A stretch of DNA of 12,158 nucleotides from Thermoplasmata archaeon (GTDB lineage Archaea > Thermoplasmatota > E2 > UBA202 > DSCA01): positions 1-12,158 of the forward strand of contig JAGGSL010000075.1 in assembly GCA_021159125.1 (NCBI GenBank), in the 5' to 3' direction. The position numbers were made by a program, and so were the translations under genes. The notes under the pieces are model-generated. The model was not told the DNA's origin, ran no database searches, and worked only from the letters and a program-made list of their open reading frames with translations. Below are positions 1-4,952 of the stretch, piece after piece. Position 1 is the stretch's first letter, and every line of letters starts with the position of its first letter.

Positions 1-135
1 TCTCATTAACTCAACTGCAACTACATTTTCCATAAGCCTTCCTTTATTTTCAGACACCATAAATGCAATTGAATTTATCAGTCCTGTATCGATGCAATAA
101 ACCTTTTTTGGGGCTATTATCTGCTTCTTAACACA
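1..135 (-). pseudogene. 3' remnant of an AAA-type ATPase with DUF4143 domain, cut off by the IS element
   Basis: Reading the minus strand from 135 down to the window edge gives 45 open codons. They contain APKKVYCIDTGLIN, followed by SENKGRLMENVVAVELMR. This is the hallmark of the DUF4143 part of the COG1373 ATPases (typically PKKVYxIDTGL...GRLLENLVxxELKR). Members are cytoplasmic P-loop ATPases of unclear role, often mobile or toxin-like in distribution. Upstream the frame meets TAG (136-138) and then the left end of the IS element. No Walker motifs or N-terminal half occur on the far side of the element, so the 5' part is lost or moved. The bases at 130-140 would read Y-S-V-K-K-Q, as I recall from relatives, if one GT dinucleotide were removed, so a small frameshift may also be present. 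The gene continues beyond position 1. The family call is from memory of the motif. Confidence 0.7.
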
Positions 136-140
136 CTATA

Positions 141-178
141 GCGAGAAATCCCCAACCTTTAGGTAGGGGATGAATCGC
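141..178. repeat. Left-end hairpin of the IS element
   Basis: CCCC-A-ACCT (150-158) pairs with AGGT-A-GGGG (161-169) around a TT loop. Outside a symmetric 5/5 internal loop, GCGA (141-144) pairs with TCGC (175-178). Imperfect subterminal hairpins of this type are the DNA structures that IS200/IS605 TnpA binds and cleaves beside. The assignment follows from position and fold; activity is inferred. Confidence 0.6.
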
Positions 179-180
179 GT

Positions 181-206
181 GCAAGCTTTTTTAGCAAGGC
201 TTTTTA
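181..206. repeat. Two tandem 13-bp near-repeats inside the IS left end
   Basis: GCAAGCTTTTTTA (181-193) is followed directly by GCAAGGCTTTTTA (194-206), with two mismatches. Both lie between the left hairpin and the second hairpin. They may be a duplication during decay or part of the structured left end. No function can be assigned. Confidence 0.4.
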
Positions 207-228
207 GATAATATTTGTTTTGAATTTT

Positions 229-270
229 GGACAGGCGCACCCGCTAAAGCGGGTGCAACAACACCTGTCC
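229..270. promoter_or_regulatory. Strong two-part hairpin just upstream of tnpA
   Basis: GGACAGG (229-235) pairs with CCTGTCC (264-270). Inside it, GCACCCGCT (237-245) pairs perfectly with AGCGGGTGC (248-256) around an AA loop. The two stems are separated by a single base on one side and AACAACA on the other. It ends 13 nt before the tnpA start. In bacterial IS200, structure in the leader limits transposase translation. A similar restraint is plausible here but is inference. Confidence 0.55.
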
Positions 271-283
271 AGAGCGCGAAAAA

Positions 284-724
284 ATGAAACTGATTAGCGG
301 AAGCCATCGAGTTGGGCAAAGTGTTTATCACTTTGAATGGTGCCCCAAGTACAGGTATCAGATGTTTAAGAAGGAAGAGAATAAAAAACTTTGTGAAAAC
401 ATTTTGGAAAAAATTGCACAGAGACATGGCATCATAATTGTTGAAATGGCCGTGATGCCAGATCATATCCATCTGATAGCAGATGTACCTCCAACAATGA
501 GCATTTCCCAGGCCTTTCATTTGCTAAAAGGTGCATCGTCTCATGAATTATTCAAACGACAGCCGAAGTTTCGATTGAGATACCCAAGAGGACATTTCTG
601 GAGTCCGGGAAAGTTTTACAGAACTGTGGGAGATGCAGATGCTGAAACGGCCATAAATTATGTGAGAAAACATAAAGTACATCAAACCACATTGAATGGA
701 TTCTGCCAACCCTCCCCTTCATGA
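284..724 (+). CDS. tnpA: IS200/IS605 Y1 transposase TnpA
   Basis: A 146-aa protein that cuts and rejoins single-stranded DNA at the hairpin ends of its element. The N-terminus (SHRVGQSVYHFEWCPKYRYQ) is typical of the family. The metal-binding HUH motif is PDHIHLI (His61 and His63), and the catalytic tyrosine is Tyr126 in INYVRKHK, close to its position in the studied IS608 enzyme. The length matches the family (130-150 aa) and the frame is unbroken, so it appears functional. The ATG at 284 has no clear Shine-Dalgarno sequence, only GCGCGAAAAA directly upstream, and it lies 13 nt after a strong hairpin, which fits weak, restrained expression. It is the only gene in the element. Family assignment is firm; current activity is not shown. 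Confidence 0.93.
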   Translation: MKLISGSHRVGQSVYHFEWCPKYRYQMFKKEENKKLCENILEKIAQRHGIIIVEMAVMPDHIHLIADVPPTMSISQAFHLLKGASSHELFKRQPKFRLRYPRGHFWSPGKFYRTVGDADAETAINYVRKHKVHQTTLNGFCQPSPS

Positions 725-728
725 GAAG

Positions 729-748
729 CCCCGCCATTCATGGCGGGG
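729..748. repeat. Right-end hairpin of the IS element
   Basis: CCCCGCCAT (729-737) pairs with ATGGCGGGG (740-748) with only TC as loop. It lies five bases after the tnpA stop and about nine bases before the presumed right tip (TATGTCAC). Its sequence differs from the left hairpin, as is normal for this family. Confidence 0.6.
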
Positions 749-817
749 AGTATGTCACGTTGATAAAATAAGTGCCTTAATACGTATCAGTCCATGCATT
801 ATCGCCCCGCAAAACTA

Positions 818-824
818 CTTATAC
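818..824 (+). promoter_or_regulatory. Probable TATA box for the ferredoxin gene
   Basis: CTTATAC lies about 50 nt before the ferredoxin ATG, after an A-rich stretch (811-814). A start site about 25 nt downstream would fall near 846 and leave a 5' leader of roughly 25 nt. This gene therefore has a leader and a Shine-Dalgarno sequence (AGAGGA, 860-865), unlike most others in the window. Confidence 0.4.
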
Positions 825-870
825 AACATTGCGAATTCCACAGAAAACTTATTTCAAAAGAGGAATAAAG

Positions 871-1170
871 ATGGTAAAAATCGATGTATCGAAATGCATA
901 GGTTGCGGGATATGCCAGAACATATGCCCGGAGGGCTTTGAAGTAATAAGGAGGAAAGCACATGTTAGAAATGAAAAAGCTGATTGTATCGAAGAGGCGG
1001 CAAAAGCATGTCCTGAGCATGCAATTATTTTGAGCAACCAGGACAATCAGACAGACGTCAGTAATAACCAAAACTTTTCGAGGGGCAGAGGTTTTTGGAG
1101 GGATATGGGCCGTGGTCGGGGGAGAGGAAAAGGTCGCGGGTTTGGCAGAGGCATGGGTAGGCGGCTATGA
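871..1170 (+). CDS. Single-cluster [4Fe-4S] ferredoxin with an Arg/Gly-rich tail
   Basis: A 99-aa cytoplasmic electron carrier. Residues 1-55 match the Pyrococcus-type ferredoxin fold. Cys9, Cys12 and Cys15 (CIGCGIC) plus Cys47 (ACPEHAI) should bind one [4Fe-4S] cluster. Cys19 and Cys39 sit where the P. furiosus protein forms a disulfide. P. furiosus has Asp at the second ligand; here it is Cys. Residues 70-99 are a low-complexity tail with ten Arg, one Lys and eleven Gly, which is unusual for a ferredoxin and could bind nucleic acid or an acidic partner. The ATG at 871 is chosen over the upstream in-frame ATG at 829 because AGAGGA lies 5 nt before it and the ferredoxin fold begins at once. 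No redox partner is adjacent, so its pathway is unknown. Confidence 0.85.
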   Translation: MVKIDVSKCIGCGICQNICPEGFEVIRRKAHVRNEKADCIEEAAKACPEHAIILSNQDNQTDVSNNQNFSRGRGFWRDMGRGRGRGKGRGFGRGMGRRL

Positions 1171-1195
1171 ACAGTTAGATAAATATTGCATAGGC

Positions 1196-1465
1196 ATGGG
1201 TGACAGGATTATCTTTACTGAAGAACATTTTGGCTCTGCAAAGTTTTATTTGTTGTATAAAGCAAAATCGTTTTTAGAATTTATAGGAGATGAATGTTTT
1301 GGCGAGTTCCTCTATGGGTCTAATATTGTATGCATCCGTTCCTGTAGTTTCTGGGTAGATATCGAAAGCGTCACGGGGAGATTTAAGGATAAACTGAAGG
1401 TAATAAAAAGGAATTTGGAAATACCCTTATGGGGTAAGGGGCAGTACACATCTGGTAACCGCTGA
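1196..1465 (+). CDS. Doubtful small ORF, 89 aa, unrecognised
   Basis: An open frame lies in the gap between the ferredoxin and pyrI. From the ATG at 1196 it gives 89 aa with mixed aromatic and charged residues, including three Cys (two in VCIRSC). I recognise no domain. There is no convincing Shine-Dalgarno sequence, and the nearest AT-rich box (GATAAATATT, 1178-1187) is too close to serve as a TATA box for this start. A longer version starting at 1112 would overlap the ferredoxin tail in another frame and is unlikely. It may be a real orphan gene, a decayed gene or chance. Confidence 0.22.
   Translation: MGDRIIFTEEHFGSAKFYLLYKAKSFLEFIGDECFGEFLYGSNIVCIRSCSFWVDIESVTGRFKDKLKVIKRNLEIPLWGKGQYTSGNR
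1424..1440. other. Small hairpin between convergent genes
   Basis: CCCTTA (1424-1429) pairs with TAAGGG (1435-1440) around TGGGG. It lies about 50 bp beyond the pyrI stop, in the 1171-1487 gap where the ferredoxin and pyrI converge. A short T run on the minus strand follows at about 1406-1410, so it could mark the end of the pyrBI transcript. Apart from the doubtful ORF I see nothing else in this gap. Confidence 0.25.
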
Positions 1466-1487
1466 TTTCCTGGAGGGAGTCTTGTAT

Positions 1488-1943
1488 TTACATGAGCCCT
1501 GAGGATATGTCTTCCAGTTCGCGCTCACAGTAGAAGCATTTGATGCGCAGCGGCTCCCTGCTTTTTACTATGAAGCGGGGCTGTATGGGCTCTTTAGAAT
1601 TTGAGATGCAGTTCGGGTTTGCGCACTTTACTATGCCCACAATCTCATCGGGCACAACAACATGGTGCTTTTCAGCCACTTCATAATCTCTGATGATGTT
1701 TATGGTAGCGTTCGGAGCAATAAGCGCTATCTTGTCCACCTCGCTTGCTTTCAACTCACGATTCTCGATTTTAACTATATCCTTCCTGCCCCTCTTGCTT
1801 TCCACATTCATGACGGCGCTTACTATCGAGTCGCTGACGTTCTCCGGAATTTTTAGAATCTTAAGAACTTTGAGGGCATTTCCCGGAGTTATATGGTCAA
1901 TGACGGTACCGTTCTTTATTGGCTGAATCTTTAATTCTTTCAT
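1488..1943 (-). CDS. pyrI: Aspartate carbamoyltransferase regulatory chain
   Basis: A 151-aa zinc-binding regulatory subunit of aspartate transcarbamoylase, the committed step of pyrimidine synthesis. It assembles with catalytic PyrB trimers and in studied enzymes binds nucleotides (CTP, ATP) for feedback control. The N-terminal allosteric domain (about 1-95) shows IKNGTVIDHITPGNALKVL, the expected family opening. The C-terminal zinc domain has Cys107 and Cys112 (CANPNC) with Cys136 and Cys139 (CFYC), the four ligands known from E. coli. The length is normal. Its start overlaps the end of pyrB by 4 bp (1940-1943), so the two are co-transcribed and probably translationally coupled, giving matched subunits. 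The assignment is secure. Confidence 0.97.
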   Translation of the reverse strand: MKELKIQPIKNGTVIDHITPGNALKVLKILKIPENVSDSIVSAVMNVESKRGRKDIVKIENRELKASEVDKIALIAPNATINIIRDYEVAEKHHVVVPDEIVGIVKCANPNCISNSKEPIQPRFIVKSREPLRIKCFYCERELEDISSGLM

Positions 1944-2872
1944 TTTATCCCTCCGAGAACAAGCGCAAGAATAGCCATTCTCACGGGCACTCCGTTAAAC
2001 GCCTGGCGGAAGTAAGATGCATATTCGGTGTTATCAATCTCAGGCGCTATTTCATATACTCTTGGCAGAGGATGCATGACTATTATGCCTTTCTTTGCAT
2101 TCTCCAGTAATTTTTTATCAACCTTATATATGCCCACAACCTTGTTGTATTCCTCTGGGTCGGGGAAACGCTCTTTTTGTATTCTGGTGACGTAAAGAAC
2201 GTCAGCATCTTCTACAGCCTTCTCAAGGTCTGTCTCAAATGATATGGTTGCGCCCATTGCCTTGCATTCTTCTACGACTTCGGAAGGCATCTGAAGCTGT
2301 TCAGGGGCTACGAAAACCATCTCTGCCTTGAACATGGCAAGGGCATAGGCAAGCGAATGAACGGTTCTGCCATATTTTAAATCTCCGACAAGTGCAACCT
2401 TATTTTTGCCTATATCTCCTTTTTCTTTCTTTATGGTGAACAGATCGAGGAGGCATTGTGTCGGGTGGTGACCGGCGCCGTCCCCTCCGTTGATAATCGG
2501 CACGGAAGCAAATTCCGCAGCCATTCTTGCAGAGCCTTCCTGCGGATGGCGCATGACTATGACATCGCAGTAGCTTTCTGCCGTTCTTATCGTATCTGCA
2601 AGACTTTCCCCTTTTTGTATTGAGGTGGCACCTGGCCGGGCGAACCCTATGACATTGCCGCCGAGCCGCTTCATTGCTGCTTCGAATGAAAGGCGTGTTC
2701 TTGTCGATGGCTCAAAGAAAAGTGAGGCCATTATATTTCCTTCGAGCAGATTACTTTTCTCCTCCCCCCGTGCTATTGGAACCATGCCCTCGGCGATGTC
2801 GAGAATATGCAGTATTTCCTCTTCTGTCAGATCCTTTATGGAAACTATATCTCTCCCCTTGAAGTTCATCAT
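1940..2872 (-). CDS. pyrB: Aspartate carbamoyltransferase catalytic chain
   Basis: A 310-aa enzyme that joins carbamoyl phosphate and L-aspartate to give N-carbamoyl-aspartate in de novo pyrimidine synthesis. The carbamoyl-phosphate site is FFEPSTRTRLSFE (STRTR at 56-60), with the loop lysine in SIQKGES (Lys87), HPTQ at 136-139 and HPLPR at 267-271. The aspartate-domain motif DVLYVTRIQKERF is present. The length matches the family, and no residue known to be essential looks altered. Two ATGs are adjacent; I take the first (2872) because a TATA-like box sits 23 nt upstream, which implies a leaderless message. It is the first gene of a two-gene pyrB-pyrI operon, the usual archaeal arrangement. 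Confidence 0.97.
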   Translation of the reverse strand: MMNFKGRDIVSIKDLTEEEILHILDIAEGMVPIARGEEKSNLLEGNIMASLFFEPSTRTRLSFEAAMKRLGGNVIGFARPGATSIQKGESLADTIRTAESYCDVIVMRHPQEGSARMAAEFASVPIINGGDGAGHHPTQCLLDLFTIKKEKGDIGKNKVALVGDLKYGRTVHSLAYALAMFKAEMVFVAPEQLQMPSEVVEECKAMGATISFETDLEKAVEDADVLYVTRIQKERFPDPEEYNKVVGIYKVDKKLLENAKKGIIVMHPLPRVYEIAPEIDNTEYASYFRQAFNGVPVRMAILALVLGGIK

Positions 2873-2890
2873 TCATATATGGAAATGGTG

Positions 2891-2899
2891 TTAATAAAA
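2891..2899 (-). promoter_or_regulatory. TATA box of pyrBI
   Basis: On the minus strand TTTTATTAA is centred 23 nt before the pyrB ATG. That is the archaeal TATA-to-start distance, so transcription would begin at or next to the start codon (leaderless). No operator-like inverted repeat is seen in the 46-bp gap. Confidence 0.5.
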
Positions 2900-2918
2900 G
2901 TTGGTGATGATAAATAAA

Positions 2919-4112
2919 TCAGCCCAATTCTTCTATCTTTCTTTCAAACACCTTGAGTTTTTTCTCTATCCTGTCCATTATCTCGTTTGCAATAGAAACA
3001 AGGAGGGAAAGATATTTTTCGTCACATAACAATTTACCGTCTATTCCAAGAGGTACATCCACCTCCTCGGTGCTTCTTACCTCAACCGTCACTCGTTTTC
3101 CAATTGACCGTATGCCCGAGTTTTTGAATCCGCTCTGCTTTGCAACTTTTATTAGTTTGGATGCTGCATTTACATCCGATGCAGATACATGGAAAATAGG
3201 CGGCTGAGCAAGCATCCATATCTCCCCCTTTTCTGCATTTTCCAACGCATTTTTTATATCCTGAATTTTGATTTTATCATCCCATTTTCCGAGAAACCTT
3301 GCATCGATTTTGTTTCCGATGGATGGCAATTCCATAATCACTATTCTTCCAGAGCAGCTGCTTGTGGTAAAAAACTCGTCAATGCCATTCAGTTTCTCAA
3401 TAATGGGAATCGCTTTTTTGTCGACCTCATTATTTTCCATTGCTTTTTTCAATGTTTCCATTGCCTTCTCCTTTGCCTGCAGAAAACTTCTGTTGCTTAT
3501 TTTTTCCATTTCCCTGTCAAGAGGATGTATTATGTCTTTCAGTTCTCCTCTTCTTATCGATAGAGCGCCTGTAACCCCAACAATAATGCCTGCCAGGGAG
3601 TCAGCAATTAAATCTGTCATCGTGTCCTGCAGGCTGATCTGGGCAACAGGTATCCCATGAGAAAAAATCTGGTCAGAGGCAAATTCTCCTATCTCCCATA
3701 TCGTTCCCATGGCAATGGTAAAAATGGAAATGAAAAAGCCGACCATAAATATGTCCATGTGCAGTCCTTCCCAGTAAACGTCGAGCAGATATATGATTGT
3801 CAGGGCAAAAAATGCAACGATGGCAGAAACCGAGAAATGCGCTATCTTGTCGTAGTATACGAGGGAATACAGGTGCAGAACACCGCCCCATACGTGAAAA
3901 GAAAATGCCACAACAATGAGCAATTCCATAATCCACGGGAGGGAAATGTGATAGCTTCTTTTTATAAAAAGAGGACTCATTGCAAGCAGGAAGGCAAAGA
4001 AGCAGCCGAAGGCCCACTGCCAGTCATGCTTGTATGCAGACCATACGCCCATTAGAAAAATTATCGCTTTGAGAACATGGGATATAGCCAGTCCTAATTT
4101 TGCTTCTTCCAC
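2919..4112 (-). CDS. Membrane protein (DUF2238/YjdF-like) fused to a TYW3/Taw3 wyosine methyltransferase domain
   Basis: A 397-aa two-part protein. Residues 1-186 hold about six membrane helices (roughly 6-27, 31-50, 58-82, 90-114, 119-147 and 165-186) with YDKIAHF, WEIGEF and DTMTDLIAD, resembling the DUF2238/YjdF membrane family, whose role is unknown. Residues about 203-397 are a full TYW3 domain: TTSSCSGR (249-256), GKW (275-277), QPPIFHVSASD (303-313), GFKNSGI (328-334) and DVPLGIDGKLL (352-362). TYW3/Taw3 enzymes use SAM to methylate the tricyclic base at position 37 of tRNA-Phe during wyosine formation and are normally soluble stand-alone proteins of about 200 aa. The frame is continuous, with no stop at the junction. 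An internal ATG (Met202) has only a weak AGG just before it, so separate translation of a soluble form is possible but unproven. The GTG start at 4112 is supported by a TATA box 24 nt upstream. Confidence 0.85.
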   Translation of the reverse strand: MEEAKLGLAISHVLKAIIFLMGVWSAYKHDWQWAFGCFFAFLLAMSPLFIKRSYHISLPWIMELLIVVAFSFHVWGGVLHLYSLVYYDKIAHFSVSAIVAFFALTIIYLLDVYWEGLHMDIFMVGFFISIFTIAMGTIWEIGEFASDQIFSHGIPVAQISLQDTMTDLIADSLAGIIVGVTGALSIRRGELKDIIHPLDREMEKISNRSFLQAKEKAMETLKKAMENNEVDKKAIPIIEKLNGIDEFFTTSSCSGRIVIMELPSIGNKIDARFLGKWDDKIKIQDIKNALENAEKGEIWMLAQPPIFHVSASDVNAASKLIKVAKQSGFKNSGIRSIGKRVTVEVRSTEEVDVPLGIDGKLLCDEKYLSLLVSIANEIMDRIEKKLKVFERKIEELG

Positions 4113-4132
4113 ACAGGTATAATCATGAGGCT

Positions 4133-4140
4133 GTATTAAA
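4133..4140 (-). promoter_or_regulatory. TATA box of the membrane-TYW3 gene
   Basis: The minus strand reads TTTAATAC, centred about 24 nt before the GTG start at 4112, after an A-rich segment. This fits a leaderless message and supports the GTG start. The rest of the 92-bp gap up to the Alba stop shows only short T runs on the minus strand (4154-4158 and 4189-4193), possible weak terminators for alba. Confidence 0.45.
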
Positions 4141-4204
4141 CATTTTTAGATTGAAAAATAGGGCTTGCACTGAACAATAAAGAAATGGAAAAAGTGAAAT
4201 CAGC

Positions 4205-4489
4205 CTACTTTGCAAGATTTATCTCCATTGAAGATACGTTTCTCTTGCCGCCTTCCTCGGATTCGATTTCCTCTGTTCCTATGGAGATGTTCGTTACCTT
4301 GACATCTGGCAGAAACTTGTTTTTCACTATCTCGGCAGCGTCCACGGCCCTTGAAATGGCCTTTCCCCGGGCCTTCAGAACAACGTTGTTTGCTCCCTGC
4401 TCGAATTCCGTTATAACGGCAATCACGTAGCTCATTGGCGCTTTGTTTCCGACAAATACTATATTTCCTTCGTTCTTTTCTTCGTCCAC
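4205..4489 (-). CDS. albA: Alba, archaeal DNA/RNA-binding chromatin protein
   Basis: A 94-aa protein that coats DNA and also binds RNA in archaea. The family core is complete: NIVFVGNKAPMSYVIAVI, then KARGKAISRAVDAAEIVKN and FLPDVKV, ending in SSMEINL. Lys16 in VGNK corresponds to the DNA-contacting, acetylatable lysine of Sulfolobus Alba, which has a Lys pair there; here Ala follows. The length is typical. The start is a GTG at 4489, preceded by GGTGAT (4493-4498), a good Shine-Dalgarno sequence, so expression is leadered and probably strong. It lies between the ATP-cone gene and the membrane-TYW3 gene, all on one strand but with separate promoters. Identification is secure. Confidence 0.96.
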   Translation of the reverse strand: MDEEKNEGNIVFVGNKAPMSYVIAVITEFEQGANNVVLKARGKAISRAVDAAEIVKNKFLPDVKVTNISIGTEEIESEEGGKRNVSSMEINLAK

Positions 4490-4492
4490 TAT

Positions 4493-4535
4493 ATCACCGC
4501 TCCCCCCAACATAAAATATTATTTAAAATTTTTCG
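4493..4535 (-). promoter_or_regulatory. Strong promoter and Shine-Dalgarno of alba
   Basis: Minus strand, in order: CGAAA (4531-4535) matches a BRE, ATTTTAAAT (4521-4529) is a near-consensus TATA box, and GGTGAT (4493-4498) is a Shine-Dalgarno 3 nt before the GTG start. Predicted transcription start is near 4500, giving a leader of about 11 nt. This is the best-looking promoter in the window, as expected for an abundant chromatin protein. Confidence 0.6.
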
Positions 4536-4540
4536 TGAAT

Positions 4541-4822
4541 TCACCCATATAGCCCGTCTTTATAATGCTTGTAAAGGCGCTTCACTGATTCGTCATATGC
4601 CAGCCATCTTTTTTCAAGTATGGGGCTTTCCTTCCTTAAATTTTTGAGCACTTCCTCCCTTATCTCACTGCTTTCTATCTTTTCCTTTTCAATTTTTTCT
4701 ATGTCTTTTGCAATCTTCCTTGCCACTTCAGGTGTTGCGCCGCTTCTCACGGCTGCAACCACAATTTTTTCAGGAATGAATTCCTCCTCTCTCCCATCCT
4801 TCTTCACAACAATTTTTGGCAT
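4541..4822 (-). CDS. Stand-alone ATP-cone domain protein
   Basis: A 93-aa protein that is almost entirely one ATP-cone domain (about 2-90). It opens with VVKKDGREEEFIPEKIVVAA, which fits the nucleotide-binding KRDGxxxxFxxxKI motif, and continues with the helical cone region ending near EKRWLAYDESVKRLYKHY. ATP-cones bind ATP or dATP and act as on/off switches in class I and III ribonucleotide reductases and in the repressor NrdR. Here there is neither a reductase domain nor the NrdR zinc ribbon, so the protein cannot work alone as either. It may be a free nucleotide sensor acting on a partner. The ATG at 4822 lies 23 nt after a TATA-like box (leaderless). Alba is next downstream, 51 bp away. 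Domain call good; role unknown. Confidence 0.8.
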   Translation of the reverse strand: MPKIVVKKDGREEEFIPEKIVVAAVRSGATPEVARKIAKDIEKIEKEKIESSEIREEVLKNLRKESPILEKRWLAYDESVKRLYKHYKDGLYG

Positions 4823-4841
4823 GATGTTAAATGCAGATAAA

Positions 4842-4849
4842 CTTAAAAT
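4842..4849 (-). promoter_or_regulatory. TATA box of the ATP-cone gene
   Basis: The minus strand reads ATTTTAAG, centred about 23 nt before the ATG at 4822 and preceded by A-rich sequence resembling a BRE. It implies a leaderless transcript. The remainder of the 130-bp gap (4850-4952) shows no further feature. Confidence 0.45.
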
Positions 4850-4952
4850 CTTTTAGGAGTAATTTTGAAGAGATGTCCTACTATATGCTCATTTAGAGAA
4901 TTACGGATATGGTTGATGGAATGAATGACAGTGGGAAAAGTTAAACGCATTT

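Larger units (their letters stand above)
141..757 (+). mobile_element. IS200/IS605-family insertion sequence, tnpA only
   Basis: The stretch has the architecture of a single-strand-transposing IS200/IS605 element: a hairpin at the left end (141-178), a single Y1 transposase gene, and a hairpin close to the right end (729-748) followed by TATGTCAC. There are no terminal inverted repeats or target duplication, as expected for the family. No tnpB is present, so this is an IS200-like unit of about 620 bp. The left boundary abuts a disrupted ATPase gene. Exact ends are estimated from the hairpins; they could be off by several bases, because these elements are cut next to a short target motif that I cannot confirm here. 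The transposase frame is intact, so the copy could be active. Confidence 0.7.

Noticed and set aside
141..757. A TnpB or guide-RNA (omega RNA) system in the IS element
   Set aside because: There is no tnpB or RuvC-like gene; the element carries only tnpA, and the remaining space is too small.
829..870. A longer ferredoxin starting at the ATG at 829
   Set aside because: The extra 14 residues lack family similarity, while a good Shine-Dalgarno sequence precedes the ATG at 871.
1112..1195. An upstream extension of the small ORF, starting at 1112 inside the ferredoxin gene
   Set aside because: It would overlap the ferredoxin tail in another frame, and its Gly/Ala-rich start is just the frame-shifted reading of the Arg/Gly repeat.
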